64,000 nt of DNA from Limanda limanda (Eukaryota > Chordata > Actinopteri > Pleuronectiformes > Pleuronectidae), in the NCBI RefSeq assembly GCF_963576545.1, contig NC_083638.1:26918090-26982089 (forward strand), given 5' to 3'. The notes under the pieces are model-generated. The model had not been told where the DNA came from. It saw only the letters and a program-made list of their open reading frames with translations, and searched no databases. This document shows, piece by piece, positions 53,001 to 62,140 of this stretch. The translations under genes and the position numbers were made by a program. Numbering within the stretch: the first letter of the stretch is position 1; every line of letters begins with the position of its first letter.

Positions 53001-56000
53001 GATCTACTTATCTGGGGGTGGTTATCCGACTTCAGTCGGACACAAGAAATCTAGATTTGTGGAGTTACATGACATGGATCTTCGATTGAAACCGGACAAC
53101 GCCAGAAATCGGGTTTCAATCGGACACATGTAACCGCAGTGACTGTTTCTGTTGATTAGGATAAGTCTGATAAATCTGAAAAATGGCCTCTGCAATAATC
53201 AGTTCTTAAAGTTAATATAAGTATCAACTTGTGTTATCCCCTTTACCACCACCACCACCGATGGAGGGTTGAGTGAAGTGTTTGAGTCCACAAAACATTT
53301 TTGGGGGTAAACAGCGTTGCAACCAATCCAATCCAATTGAAGTAAATGATGACCAATTCTTCAAACGGAATAACAGACAAAAAACATCAAATGCCTCCAT
53401 ACTGCTGGATTTGGTGGCAACACTGTTTCCCCAGGGAAACTCCAAAAGTACTTTCCATTTTGGGTGAACTATCCCTTTAAAGGCCCAGAGAAGTGACCTG
53501 TCCCTCCAGAGGAAATCATGTTACATTCTCAGGAAGAAAAAGGACGACACACAATAGCAAACACAACATTACTAATATCAGTTCCACAAAAAAAACTTCC
53601 CTTGAGGGAATAAAGACAAAAAATAATGAGTCATGCTTTCACTTTTCAAACTGCTAAAAAGCCCATAAGCTGCAGTGTTTAGTCATAGCCTCCTGTGGTT
53701 TACATTCATCTGCCTTGAAATCTGAAGTATCACAGCAGATCTTCAACTGTGTAATAGCAGATCATCCCGCTTCAGTTTCTCTGCCCGGTCTCTGCCTTTT
53801 CTTGGAGTTTTTCTGAATCCAAGCCAATTATTTGACTGTTTGGTGCTGCAGCGTATAAGAGAAATAACTTCAGCTTTTTATCTCCACAAACCGTGATAGC
53901 GGGTTAAAAGAGAAGTAGCCATCTAAGCAAACTGCAATTCTATAACACATTCCTTACTTCGAGTTAAAAAAGAGAGGCCATGAACAGAAGTGTAACTGTC
54001 ATACCAACGCTCTGTCAGACTGGCTGAAATAATGACAATAACAAGAGTGATATTTTTAGATATATTTGTTAATAAGAATAGCAGCACCAGTTAATAATAA
54101 TAATAATTATTATTATTTATTAAATCTGTTTTCAAATGAGCACAAGTTTCCTCAAACCTTCATAAAGAAGTAGATCCGCTCTTTCTTGTCAACCACAGAG
54201 AAACTAGACATTCAGAAGAGATTCAGAGCAAAACTCATTGGAGCTGTCGCTGAAATGAAGGCTCTATAAGAAGGAAAAGCGTCTCTGAGGGAACAAGTTG
54301 AGCTGCTCCAGGACCAACTAAAAGAGAAGGATGATCTCTTTCAAAAAGAGACCAATAAACGTCAGGCATAAACGCAAAACCTACATGGACTGCTTGGTCG
54401 AGTGTCAGTCCAAGTGTGAGAGTCTGGAGTCAAGTCTGCAACAGAAGCGGCTCAGCCTGAAAAAAGCCGGAGCAGCGAAGAGGATGTCGATTAGGAAAAA
54501 AGCAGGTTCTGAAGGAGCAGGTCGCTGTGCTCAAGATGATACAGAGGAGGCTTGAGGATGATTTAAGACCAAGAACGAGCTCATCAAAAGTGATAAATAG
54601 AGAAGGCACACCCGCACCAACGCATGGATTGATTGCTTGGCCGTGCTCATGCTCCAAAAGAAGTAGCTGCATCAGAGTCAGGCAGACTGTGAGAGGCTGG
54701 AGACGAGACTGCTGCTGGGGACGACTCCTACGGAGGGAATGAGCAGCGGAAAGGTGGAGGCTGTCAAAACTGGAAATGAGGCTCTAAAGGAGCACGTTCA
54801 CAAACTAAAAAGTGAATAGATAAAGCTCCAGGAGGAGGTCCGACATAAGGAGGGGCTGATAAAGAAATAAGTCAGACAAACTTCCACCAAATCGTACCTC
54901 ACTTGCCTGGACAAGCTCAGTGAGATGGAGAACAAGCTGGAGAAGGTTGAGAGGAAGTGGAGGAGAAAGGTGGAGCAGCTGGAGGACGAAGATAAACTCC
55001 TGAACCAGGAGACAAATCCCTCTCCAAAGAAGAGAGGAATGAGTGGACGTTTGTCCTGAAACCTCTCACCCTCGTTCCTTCCCCCTTTCTTACCCCACCC
55101 ATTCGGCATTCCTCCCTCCTTCCAGTTGCCCCCTCTCACCCCTCCCCCTTTCCAATACTCCTTACCTCCAAACCCCCACCCGAAGTTCATATGTTAATGA
55201 TGTAAATTATGTAATCTATGTATATAAATATAATGAATAGTGTGACATCTACCTGTGAGTGTGGTTCCTTTCTATATTTAAATATGACAGTTGGAGTTAA
55301 CACATCATTCATGTGAGAATCAGTTTGGTGATGAAATGAGTGCAGAGCTGAATTTGGTGCGATGTGATTCTTTCATTATAATAAACTTTGAATAAACAGG
55401 CAACAGTGACAGGTGAGACGTTGATCACAACAACAGGGACACCAGGAATTGCGCTGCTCTTGTAACATCAATCTGACATTTCTGCAGAAGTCAGTATTTG
55501 AAATAATGAAGTTTTCAAACTTTAATTTCTTTTCCTGAACATGATGTACTGCATAAATATTGATCAACTCTAAAATGGGCGTTAATCTATAATGAATATT
55601 AAAGTTAACTGTATCATTAAACCATAGTTAACACAACTGAAGCTGACACCTTTGTTTACGGTCAAAATTTTGAAGGTATCAGAAAGGAAAGTGCTTTCCA
55701 CTGCTACTAGTTGCTATTATCAGTGTTTTGTACTGATCGTCAAGAATTTATCCAGTCAGTTTAGCTCTTTGCAGCAGGAGCTGCAAATTGAAACCCTGAC
55801 ATGAAAACAGAGTCAAGGCAATTGTAAAACAAAGCATAATGCTTCTGCCATGAGCCTGAATGGGAAAGCTACTGCAGTAATGTATAGGTGGCCCATACGT
55901 CATTGTTATTTAGACAATAATAAGACTCTTCTAAGATTCACTAGCAAACTGCAGAGTTCCTGACATGATGCTCCAATGACGATTATGAGGTAAATACAAT

Positions 56001-59000
56001 AAAAGGTAAATTACTGTAAAATAAAGGAAATGCCAAGGGTCCCATTAAGAGCTAGAATGGTACATTCCTCCATCAAGGCCAAATAATCCAACACATGATT
56101 GTCTAGTTCTCATGTTGTATTATAAAAGAAAAAAGAAAATGGAACCGTACTGATTTATTCGTCATAAAACAAAAGTCAAAGAAATTGAAAAAAGAAAATC
56201 ATGCTTCTGCACAGAAGTTGTGATTTTCCAGGATCCATTGCTCCACCAGGTCTGGTGGAAATTGGTTTTGTAGTTGCATAATGCCACAAACAAATAAACC
56301 ATGAAACTATAAATAAGCCAACTACAATTGCACACAGTAGAGCGGATAGTTCCCTAAACATACCCGATTTTTAATCAAGATCCATGAATTATTCCTTGGG
56401 GAATAAGTGGTAATGTCTAAAAACGCCCAATCTCACAATGTTTTAAAGAATTCCTGATCCGCCCCCTGATCCTGACCAAAGTGTAATGGCTCCTTCCCTA
56501 ACCCATACCTCACCAAGTTGCATGGTAATCAAACCAACCAACAAACAAGCGGACAGGGGTGAACATAACCTCCTGTGCAGGCTAAATTACAGCTGCTTAG
56601 AAACACACATACATAGCAACACACAGGACAAGCAGAAAGTGATGTTTGGTTACCTGTATGTGCACCAGCACCTCTTTTTCATTCAGCTGCTGTTCTCTGA
56701 TGTCCCACTCCTTCTCCCTCCTCCTCTTCTCCTCAGCATGAGCTGCCTGCTGTCTCTGAAGGGACGCCACCTCCTGCCGCTGCTTCTCCAGGCTGCGCTG
56801 CTTCTCCTGCTCAATCAGGGAGCTGGGCCGCGAGGATGGCCGCGACAAAGACGTGCAGGAGGAGGAGCGCTCGCTCAGGGCGTGCCGCTGGTCCTCTATG
56901 AAGCTGTCCTGTTGGACCACCACCGCCTGGAATCAGCAGGACCAGAGCCACAACCAGAGATTAGAGTCAGACACATCACTCCTGCTATTGCCTTGTGTTT
57001 GGCGAAGTATGAGAGACATTCATATTTTCTCTGTATGCACCATAGTGTGAGCATCGCAGACTCTGAGGGTCCACATATAGTTGAGTTTTCAAATTCACAC
57101 AGACAGCTAAAGGCTTCAAAAGGTTGCATCATTTCACGTGTGATGTGGAGCACATTGGTTACATCTTACCTGCAGAACGCTGAGCAGCAGATGCAGATTG
57201 GAGACACTGTGAAAGACCTGCTGTTGGAAAACAGAGACACTGAGTATCACAGAACCTCAAAACATTTGTTTTCTTTTTACGTAACAGAAAAATGCTGTTC
57301 AGCTGTATAAGAAGGAAACTGTTTTAATGTTGCTTTGCCTACTGCTGCCCTAGCCTCTGCTTGTTAAAAAACCCCATGAGTGGTAGCTGTACTTCATTTA
57401 AAACCGACTTTTTCATTTAATCAGTAATAACAGTGTATTTCATGTAATGTGAATTTAATAGTGCAAGACTAATCCAGCACTAAACCAAATTCAGTTTAAA
57501 ATGATGAGTGACCTTTTTCTCCATTCAAACAACGACAAAGAGACCAGGCCGCCGAGTGTGCAGCTGCTGCCAGTGGTTAGCAGGACACAAAACTCTCCAA
57601 TGAATGTTCACTTGGAACGAGACAGACAAACATTTATTAACCAGCCTGTCTGCACAATGTGTTCTGGTACCACACAGAAATACATCATTTGGTCACATAT
57701 AAGAAATCTAAGAGAAAATAATTATCAAATTGTATAAATCTAGAATCTATTGCAAGTTAATATTTCACAATTAAACACTTTAGCGTCTTGTTTATTGGAT
57801 TGTTCCTTGACCTTTCTTTTGTTTTGTGTTAAATTAGAATGAATTAAATAGTGCTTGATTTTTTTTTTCCTTTAACTCGTTACAGAATCAAACATATTAC
57901 CATCCTTCAGTGTTTCTCATGACTTAACTTGACTGTGGCAGCCCACCAAATTCTATTTTGTTCCAAGACAGTTACATAATGAACCAAAAATATGTGTACA
58001 TGTCTCATAATAACATAAAATATCTCTTCATGTTTTGCACCATTACTGCATTGTGCATTGCAGTGTGTGCAGCGCTATTGGCCGTCCATAACATGTTTAC
58101 CATCTACATAGACAGTCGGACCTCATGGTTTCAGCTGCAGTTGTGAGATGCAATTATTCAGTTCTCTCCCTCACACATAACTTCTCTCTCACGCTCTTGT
58201 GTGTGTGTCTCTCCATGCATTTTGAATATACTGCTATTGATTGGAACATCTATATTACTGCAACTACAACTGCTGTTATAGTGTCCTTTTCAGCTAATGC
58301 ATTTATCGATGCTGCAAACAATGTTTTTGCTGCAGAGTTTTGACAGTTACCATGTAAATAGAAGCTCTGATTGAATTAGAGGGGCAGGAAGTCAGTGTTA
58401 CCTCACTGTTCCTCTTCAGCAGCAGCAGCAGGTTGGCATTTCCTCCCTGCACATAAGCACAAACACACACTGAGTACAGCCAGAACACAGTAATGCACAT
58501 CCATGAGTGTGTGTGAGGATGCATACTGTACAGCATGAATCGGAATGTGATTATAACCGCGCATGTGGGTGTGCTGCAAAATGTAATCTGTATCTGGCTA
58601 CGATGATGAACAGCTGATACAGTTACACAGCACTGCTGCAGCTGTTGCGTTACAATATGCTGAATCCATAATTAGTTTATTTTTCATGTACAAAGACAAC
58701 TGTTTACTATGTAGATATTGTAGAAAAATGCTTAAATTAGCTCTGCATTGTATCTTAAATGATGATTGATTCTGACTGCACATATCCCTTCTTGTAGTGC
58801 TCTTTAACTCTTTAGACCAGGACGAGATAAAGCTTCTCTCAGTGGTATAACAACAAATGTCCTGATGTGTGCGTTCAGGACAGGCAGCGCACTGCGGCCG
58901 CTTGGTTCTACTAAAACATTCAGAAAACTATCATGTGCAGTCCGGCGGCTGGATATACGCAGGAAAAATGGCAACAAAGACAGGCGTCCAGACAGTGGCA

Positions 59001-62000
59001 GCAGCTAAAGGTGACCCATTCATTTTCATTTACAATTGAATTTTTACACAAGTGATGGTTGCCATTAGCAACAGGACCGGGCATGATAAGTCAAGAGGCT
59101 AATTCACTGAAAGAAGACAAGCAGCCTAATTCATCTTAATTTATTGTTAATAATGTAGGACAAATGCACCCCCACACACAGCCTCAAGTTCTCATTGAAG
59201 CGTGGGGGGGTGTAGTGGCTTCAGAGTCAAGAATGATTAGGCGGTGAGAAACTGACCTTCTTTAAAACGCTGTCAGACTCCGTCCGGCGCAGATCTCCCG
59301 CCGTATCCTCGCCCTCGTCTCTCTCTCCACCTGACATAAAGGGAAACCACAGGAGAAAAGTTGAGGCAGGCAGAAAAGAATCCACATTCAGAGGCAGGTT
59401 TACTGCAAGAGAATATGAGAACAGACGCGGAATAAACAAATAATCATCTCACATACTGCAACCATGTAAATATATGACATGAACAATTGATGAGATGATT
59501 ATTTTAAGAAGATGGTCAACAGGTGGTCTTTTTGTTCCATTTTGTTGAACACAATCGTGACTGCAGATGTACAACAAATTCTGAACAATGACCAAAGATC
59601 ATTGTCAAAGTGATTATTTATGGTTAATGTATGGTTAGAGGAAATAATTCTAAGAAAGTGTAAATAAAAAGAGAGAGACAGTTAAAAAAAGAAGAATATA
59701 AATTAATAAAGAGGTATGTGAACATTATTCTCTAACTGATCATACCCATGTCAACCAACTCCACAAGGATACAAATAATCTCATCATAAGGAAAAGCTAA
59801 AAATCACAACTGAATTTCAGATTATAAAAAAAATAGTGTTTAAGTTTAATATATATAAATATTTTGTGCAAGCTGACGAAAGTGAATATGTGCTTTTATG
59901 TAAAACAAATATGATACAGATAATTTAAGTTGGCTCCTTCATCTTATTCATATTTCTGATAGTATATACTCATCATATGCTCTTCATTCCCAGACAGTTT
60001 CTTTCGGTGCTGAATAACCATTTGCAAGTAAAAAATTATCCTGTTTATGTGAAATGTCTTCATTCTACATTCAACATGCAGTGGCTCTACTGCAGAGACG
60101 AAGGCTCATCAGACTCACAGATACGCTGGGCAGGCTAACAGGAGACAGAGAGTCGACCTATATTTGAACCTATGCAGTCCGCACCACCGGATGTGGTGAC
60201 AATCAACCAACTGATGTCATCTTTCTTTGAAGATTAAGATCTGCTTGTTCATTATTGTACCAAGTGGTTGTCTGAAGAGTGTGGATTCTCGCTTTAGTCA
60301 TACTGAATAGGTTACCTACTTGATTTCTACACTGCCTGTGCCTGTAACCTGGAAAAACAACAGGTTCGAGCTGGGACACAAAGAACAGACTGAGGAACGG
60401 GTTTGTGTTGGGCTCTGTTAGTTTCGTCTTTGGCTCGGACAGAAGGGCTACACTCTAATTCTTTATTTTTGTAAATAATGCATCATAAAGAACTGCTGAC
60501 CTACATTCATGCCGTTTGAAATGTTAAATGCTACATCCCTTCTATAAATGATGCATAGCCTGTTCTTATGTTCATTTATTTACTATACTACTATTATACA
60601 CATTTTGTTTTTATTTTGCCTTTTCATTAACCTCCCTCCATGCTCACACACATCTTTTCACCACTGCTAAATCCTCCTTTAAAACAGTTTCTAATGCAGT
60701 TCATTGGAATTTTAGCTTTTAAAATCATCTCATTTATATATTTATATTCGATTGTCATTTGTTAACACCTCTGCTCCTTGAACAAAATAATGTGTAAAAT
60801 GTAGTGTTTCACTGGTAGATAATCTGTTGTTTACTGATGCACAAGTGTGGCATCTCACAGCTCAATATCTGCCACAGTCACTGCGGTTACATGTGTCCGA
60901 TTGAAACCCGATTTCTGGCGTTGTCCGGTTTCAATCGAAGATCCATGTCATGTAACTCCACAAATCTAGATTTCTTGTGTCCGACTGAAGTCGGATAACC
61001 ACCCCCAGATAAGTAGATCGGATCTGGCTGTATATCGGACAACGCGCGCATGTAACTCTGGAAGCTAGACAACAACTGGAGAAGACGTCTTTGCGCATGC
61101 TTGAGATCCTGCCCCCCCCTCCCCCCCTGGTCGTGACCCGGAAGTCGACACGTAGATAAAATGTCGCTGCCCGGTGCCGGCCGGCACTCGCCATTACCAT
61201 TCTAATCAAATGCGCCGTTCGCATTCGCAGTACTCCTAGAGTAAACATGCACAACATCATGTAGAGGGACGTAGCTTCACCTTGCTCTCCGTTCGTCATC
61301 TTTCTCGCATGCTGAGTTGAAGGCTGTTGTTGTTTATGGTTGCTAGTGGTGACGAGGTCAAGCGGAAATGGCAGGATCACCACTAGCTGTAATGAAAACA
61401 GCGCCACCTATCGTAGCGGGGTATGAAATGCTTTCGGACAAGAGTCGGATTTCTCAGTGCCATGTACCCTGAGATAGAGCAGTTAACCCCCCATGGATAG
61501 AGAAACCCGATTTCGGCCGAAATCGGGTTTCTGCCATCATGTAAACGTAGTGAGTGTCAGCAGAGTCCCACTCAGAGTTTGTGAGCCACAGTTCAGTGGT
61601 ATCGCCCCGGGCTATGAGCCCCTTTGGAAACTTCTGCTCTACTGTCCAAGGCTCTGTCGAAAATGTTTCATCTAAGTGCGCTTAACAGGGGTTTTGTGGG
61701 AAGTGCCAGCCATAGTGGATGCTGTTACTTGACTTCTAAGAAACCGTTTGAGGAGAAAAACTGAAATATTTAACTTTTCTACCCGTGGAGGATTTCCAGC
61801 AGTGACAGCGCACATTTGCAGTGAAGTCATTGAGCCTGTACAGTTGTCTGGATCAGCAGGTGAGTTGACTGTTACAGGGTTCAAATGTGCAGTTTCAGTG
61901 GACTGTAAACACAACATCAACAGGCGTACAGCATTAGCAGACTTACTCTTGCTGCTGTGCATCTGGTGACTGTCGAAGCCTCCGAAAGTCTCGGCGCGAC

Positions 62001-62093
62001 GCGGCAGACACACCGGCCCCACCCCTCCTCCTTCCTGGACACTGGCCATCGCTCCGCCCAGGCTGCCGTTCACCAGTGCCTGTAACGTCTCCA
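49964..62093 (-). CDS. akap13: akap13 3' part: A-kinase anchoring protein 13 / RhoGEF C-terminus (8 exons, gene span)
   Basis: AKAP13 is a large cytoplasmic scaffold that anchors PKA and activates RhoA through a DH-PH module. Only its C-terminal portion lies here. Eight exons on the minus strand (62093-61947, 59330-59257, 58446-58402, 57217-57170, 56926-56654, 52455-52276, 51855-51558, 50016-49964) join without breaking frame into 371 codons plus a stop. Landmarks match the C-terminus of vertebrate AKAP13 as I remember it: ETFGGFDSHQM, LRRTESDS, GGNANL with LKRNSE, SSLIEQEKQRSLEKQRQ, a long charged coiled coil, a KEKEKKKKGK tract, and a terminal EIFFC compared with EIFC in mammals. Every intron is GT-AG and exon phases agree (1/1 at the first junction, 0/0 in the middle, 1/1 at the last). 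The DH, PH and PKA-binding regions must lie past the right edge. Other Dbl-family relatives (ARHGEF2, ARHGEF18) share this layout but not, to my memory, these exact blocks. Confidence 0.88.
50017..51557 (-). other. akap13 last intron
   Basis: This 1541-nt intron lies between the Lys-rich exon and the terminal exon. It has no recognisable repeat except short AT-rich stretches. A GTTACCATGG motif near 51080 resembles half of an RFX X-box. Confidence 0.7.
51558..51855 (-). CDS. akap13: akap13 penultimate exon: Ser/Pro-rich region and Lys-rich tail
   Basis: This 298-nt exon begins RTPSTTSDESQFPSSSQSLE after acceptor TTTGCCTCCAG, passes through a Ser/Leu/Pro-rich low-complexity part, and ends with SLLQLAKSKSKEGKEKEKKK then KGKGGSAQTA. 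The mammalian protein has a comparable KPKEKKEKKKKNK tract just before its end. A TGA at 51549-51547 follows three codons after CAG|GTAGAG. I take GTAGAG (GT at 51557-51556) as a donor because splicing there joins in frame to a conserved last exon. If the donor is unused, the protein ends three codons later, after AGRE. Confidence 0.86.
52276..52455 (-). CDS. akap13: akap13 exon: charged coiled coil
   Basis: This is a 180-nt exon of 60 codons, phase 0 at both ends, acceptor CCATTGCAG and donor GTAAGC. It is almost entirely heptad-like: EEEVQKQHKKVEDERRELQ, then RRKEEYQKDLERLRDAQRK and LERDREAVQRQFDKMDELRL. It continues directly from the helix of the previous exon and corresponds to the EEEVQ...LERLRAAQ segment of human AKAP13. 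The intron upstream is the large 4.2-kb one that carries a MITE and a pseudogene. Confidence 0.92.
52545..53142 (+). mobile_element. MITE-like DNA transposon, copy 1 (intronic, inverted to copy 2)
   Basis: This is a 598-bp element with near-identical ends: it starts TCACTACGTTTACATG and finishes as the complement of TCACTGCGGTTACATG. Just inside the left end is a perfect 30-bp palindrome (52567-52596, centre GATTTCGGCCGAAATC). The right end carries an imperfect hairpin built from CGATTGAAACC and its complement. A nearly identical copy sits inverted at 60878-61553. Compared with that copy, this one lacks ~89 bp between two GATCT repeats, so it probably arose by a short-homology deletion. Both share an open frame of roughly 95 codons (MTNGEQGEATSLYMML…). 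The superfamily is unknown. Copy 2 has AGT on both flanks, so a 3-bp target duplication as in PIF/Harbinger is possible. Confidence 0.8.
53255..53480 (+). repeat. interspersed repeat ending GGGTGAACTATCCCTTTAA
   Basis: The stretch ends with a GTGAACTATCCCTTTAA signature that I recall from many teleost genes as the end of a dispersed DNA element. The rest (CAAAACATTTTTGGGGGTAA…) fits an old copy. I cannot name the family. It lies ~110 bp after MITE copy 1 in the same intron. Confidence 0.4.
53481..54194. other. akap13 intron sequence, nothing identified
   Basis: AT-rich intronic sequence with a small (TAA)n/(ATT)n patch near 54095-54122. I found no exon or repeat boundary. Confidence 0.5.
54195..55060 (+). 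pseudogene. degenerate coiled-coil protein copy, antisense to akap13
   Basis: The plus strand reads as a charged heptad protein broken by stops and frameshifts: EKLDIQKRFRAKLIGAVAEM, stop, LREQVELLQDQLKEKDDLFQ, stop, then in a shifted frame CQSKCESLESSLQQKRLSLK, later VLKEQVAVLKMIQRRLEDD, CERLETRLLLG, and finally YLTCLDKLSEMENKLEKVE running to SPKKRGMSGRLS and a TGA near 55060. A loose unit with CL…CE.LE..L recurs three times. At least five stops and three frame changes rule out a working gene. AATAAA occurs ~320 nt later (55381), but there is no poly(A) tract, so a retrocopy is not proven. I do not recognise the parent family. Confidence 0.6.
55061..56653. other. rest of the 4.2-kb akap13 intron
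   Basis: It begins with a C/T-rich stretch (55061-55190), then AT-rich sequence. No exon, repeat boundary or RNA gene was recognised. Confidence 0.5.
56654..56926 (-). CDS. akap13: akap13 exon: Ser-rich SLIEQEKQRSLEKQRQ block and start of coiled coil
   Basis: This 273-nt exon encodes 91 residues, in phase at both ends (acceptor GATTCCAG, donor GTAACC). It opens AVVVQQDSFIEDQRHALSER, passes through a Ser-rich SSSCTSLSRPSSRPSS stretch, and then SLIEQEKQRSLEKQRQ begins a long charged helix that ends in EKEVLVHIQ. This is the best-conserved block of the gene in the window and the clearest evidence for AKAP13. In this protein the C-terminal helix is reported to support self-association and partner binding. 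A 274-codon open frame on the opposite strand over this exon is only its shadow. Confidence 0.92.
57170..57217 (-). CDS. akap13: akap13 micro-exon: VFHSVSNLHLLLSVLQ
   Basis: This is a 48-nt exon, phase 0 at both ends, with acceptor CAACAGCAG and donor GTAAGA. It encodes an amphipathic Leu-rich helix (VFHSVSNLHLLLSVLQ) that links the previous block to AVVVQQDSF, as in mammalian AKAP13. The two overlapping CAG acceptors (CAGCAG) allow a NAGNAG-type choice that would add or remove one Gln. The intron to the next exon is only 243 nt. Confidence 0.85.
57218..58401. other. akap13 intron, nothing identified
   Basis: 1184-nt AT-rich intron between the two micro-exons, with no recognisable repeat. 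Confidence 0.6.
58402..58446 (-). CDS. akap13: akap13 micro-exon: GGNANLLLLLKRNSE
   Basis: This is a 45-nt in-phase exon (phase 0 at both ends) between TTATGTGCAG and GTAACA. It encodes GGNANLLLLLKRNSE, matching the GGNANL...LKRNSE block of AKAP13. Because it is 45 nt and symmetric, skipping it would remove 15 residues without shifting the frame. The five consecutive Leu codons (CTG) come from a small CTG run. Confidence 0.87.
58447..59256. other. akap13 intron, nothing identified
   Basis: 810-nt intron. A GCGGCCGC-containing GC-richer patch occurs near 58890-58960 without other structure. Confidence 0.6.
59257..59330 (-). CDS. akap13: akap13 exon: acidic/Ser block LRRTESDSVLKK
   Basis: This is a 74-nt exon flanked by TTATGTCAG (acceptor) and GTCAGT (donor). 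It completes a Ser codon with the previous exon and then reads GERDEGEDTAGDLRRTESDS followed by VLKK. Human AKAP13 has a closely similar acidic stretch followed by DLRRTESDS at the same place. RRTES looks like a basophilic kinase site (R-R-x-S/T type), so phosphorylation is plausible, but I infer that only from the motif. Confidence 0.88.
59331..60877. other. akap13 intron before MITE copy 2
   Basis: AT-rich intronic sequence. No exon could be found that keeps frame with its neighbours. Confidence 0.6.
60878..61553 (-). mobile_element. MITE-like DNA transposon, copy 2 (longer, inverted)
   Basis: This is a 676-bp element in the opposite orientation to the copy at 52545-53142. It has the same terminal repeats and a 32-bp perfect palindrome at 61501-61532. 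It keeps an internal ~89-bp segment missing from copy 1. If the element is read as CACTGCGG…CGTAGTG, AGT flanks both ends. It lies in the 2.6-kb akap13 intron between the first two visible exons. Confidence 0.8.
61947..62093 (-). CDS. akap13: akap13 exon: linker with ETFGGFDSHQM block
   Basis: This is the most upstream coding exon visible. It encodes VETLQALVNGS, a Gly-rich stretch and then RRAETFGGFDSHQMHSSK, a block strongly conserved in AKAP13 after the PH domain. The donor is a perfect GTAAGT (GT at 61946-61945). The last base of the exon (A, phase 1) joins GT of the next exon to make Ser. The acceptor is placed after CAG at 62094-62096, immediately next to a (TG)n tract with no real pyrimidine tract. 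An alternative in-frame acceptor, TTACAG, would start the exon at 62079 in phase 0. The exon end is secure and its start is less so. Confidence 0.82.
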
Positions 62094-62140
62094 CTGTCAC
62101 ACACACACAGACACACACAGACACACACACACACACCCAC
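62094..62140. repeat. (CA)n microsatellite abutting an akap13 splice acceptor
   Basis: CA dinucleotides interrupted by two CAG units. On the gene strand this is (TG)n running straight into the acceptor CAG of the exon at 62093, where a pyrimidine tract would be expected. Confidence 0.85.

Noticed and set aside
56486..57310. 274-codon plus-strand open frame
   Set aside because: It lies antisense over the akap13 exon at 56926-56654 and is its codon shadow; no domain is visible.
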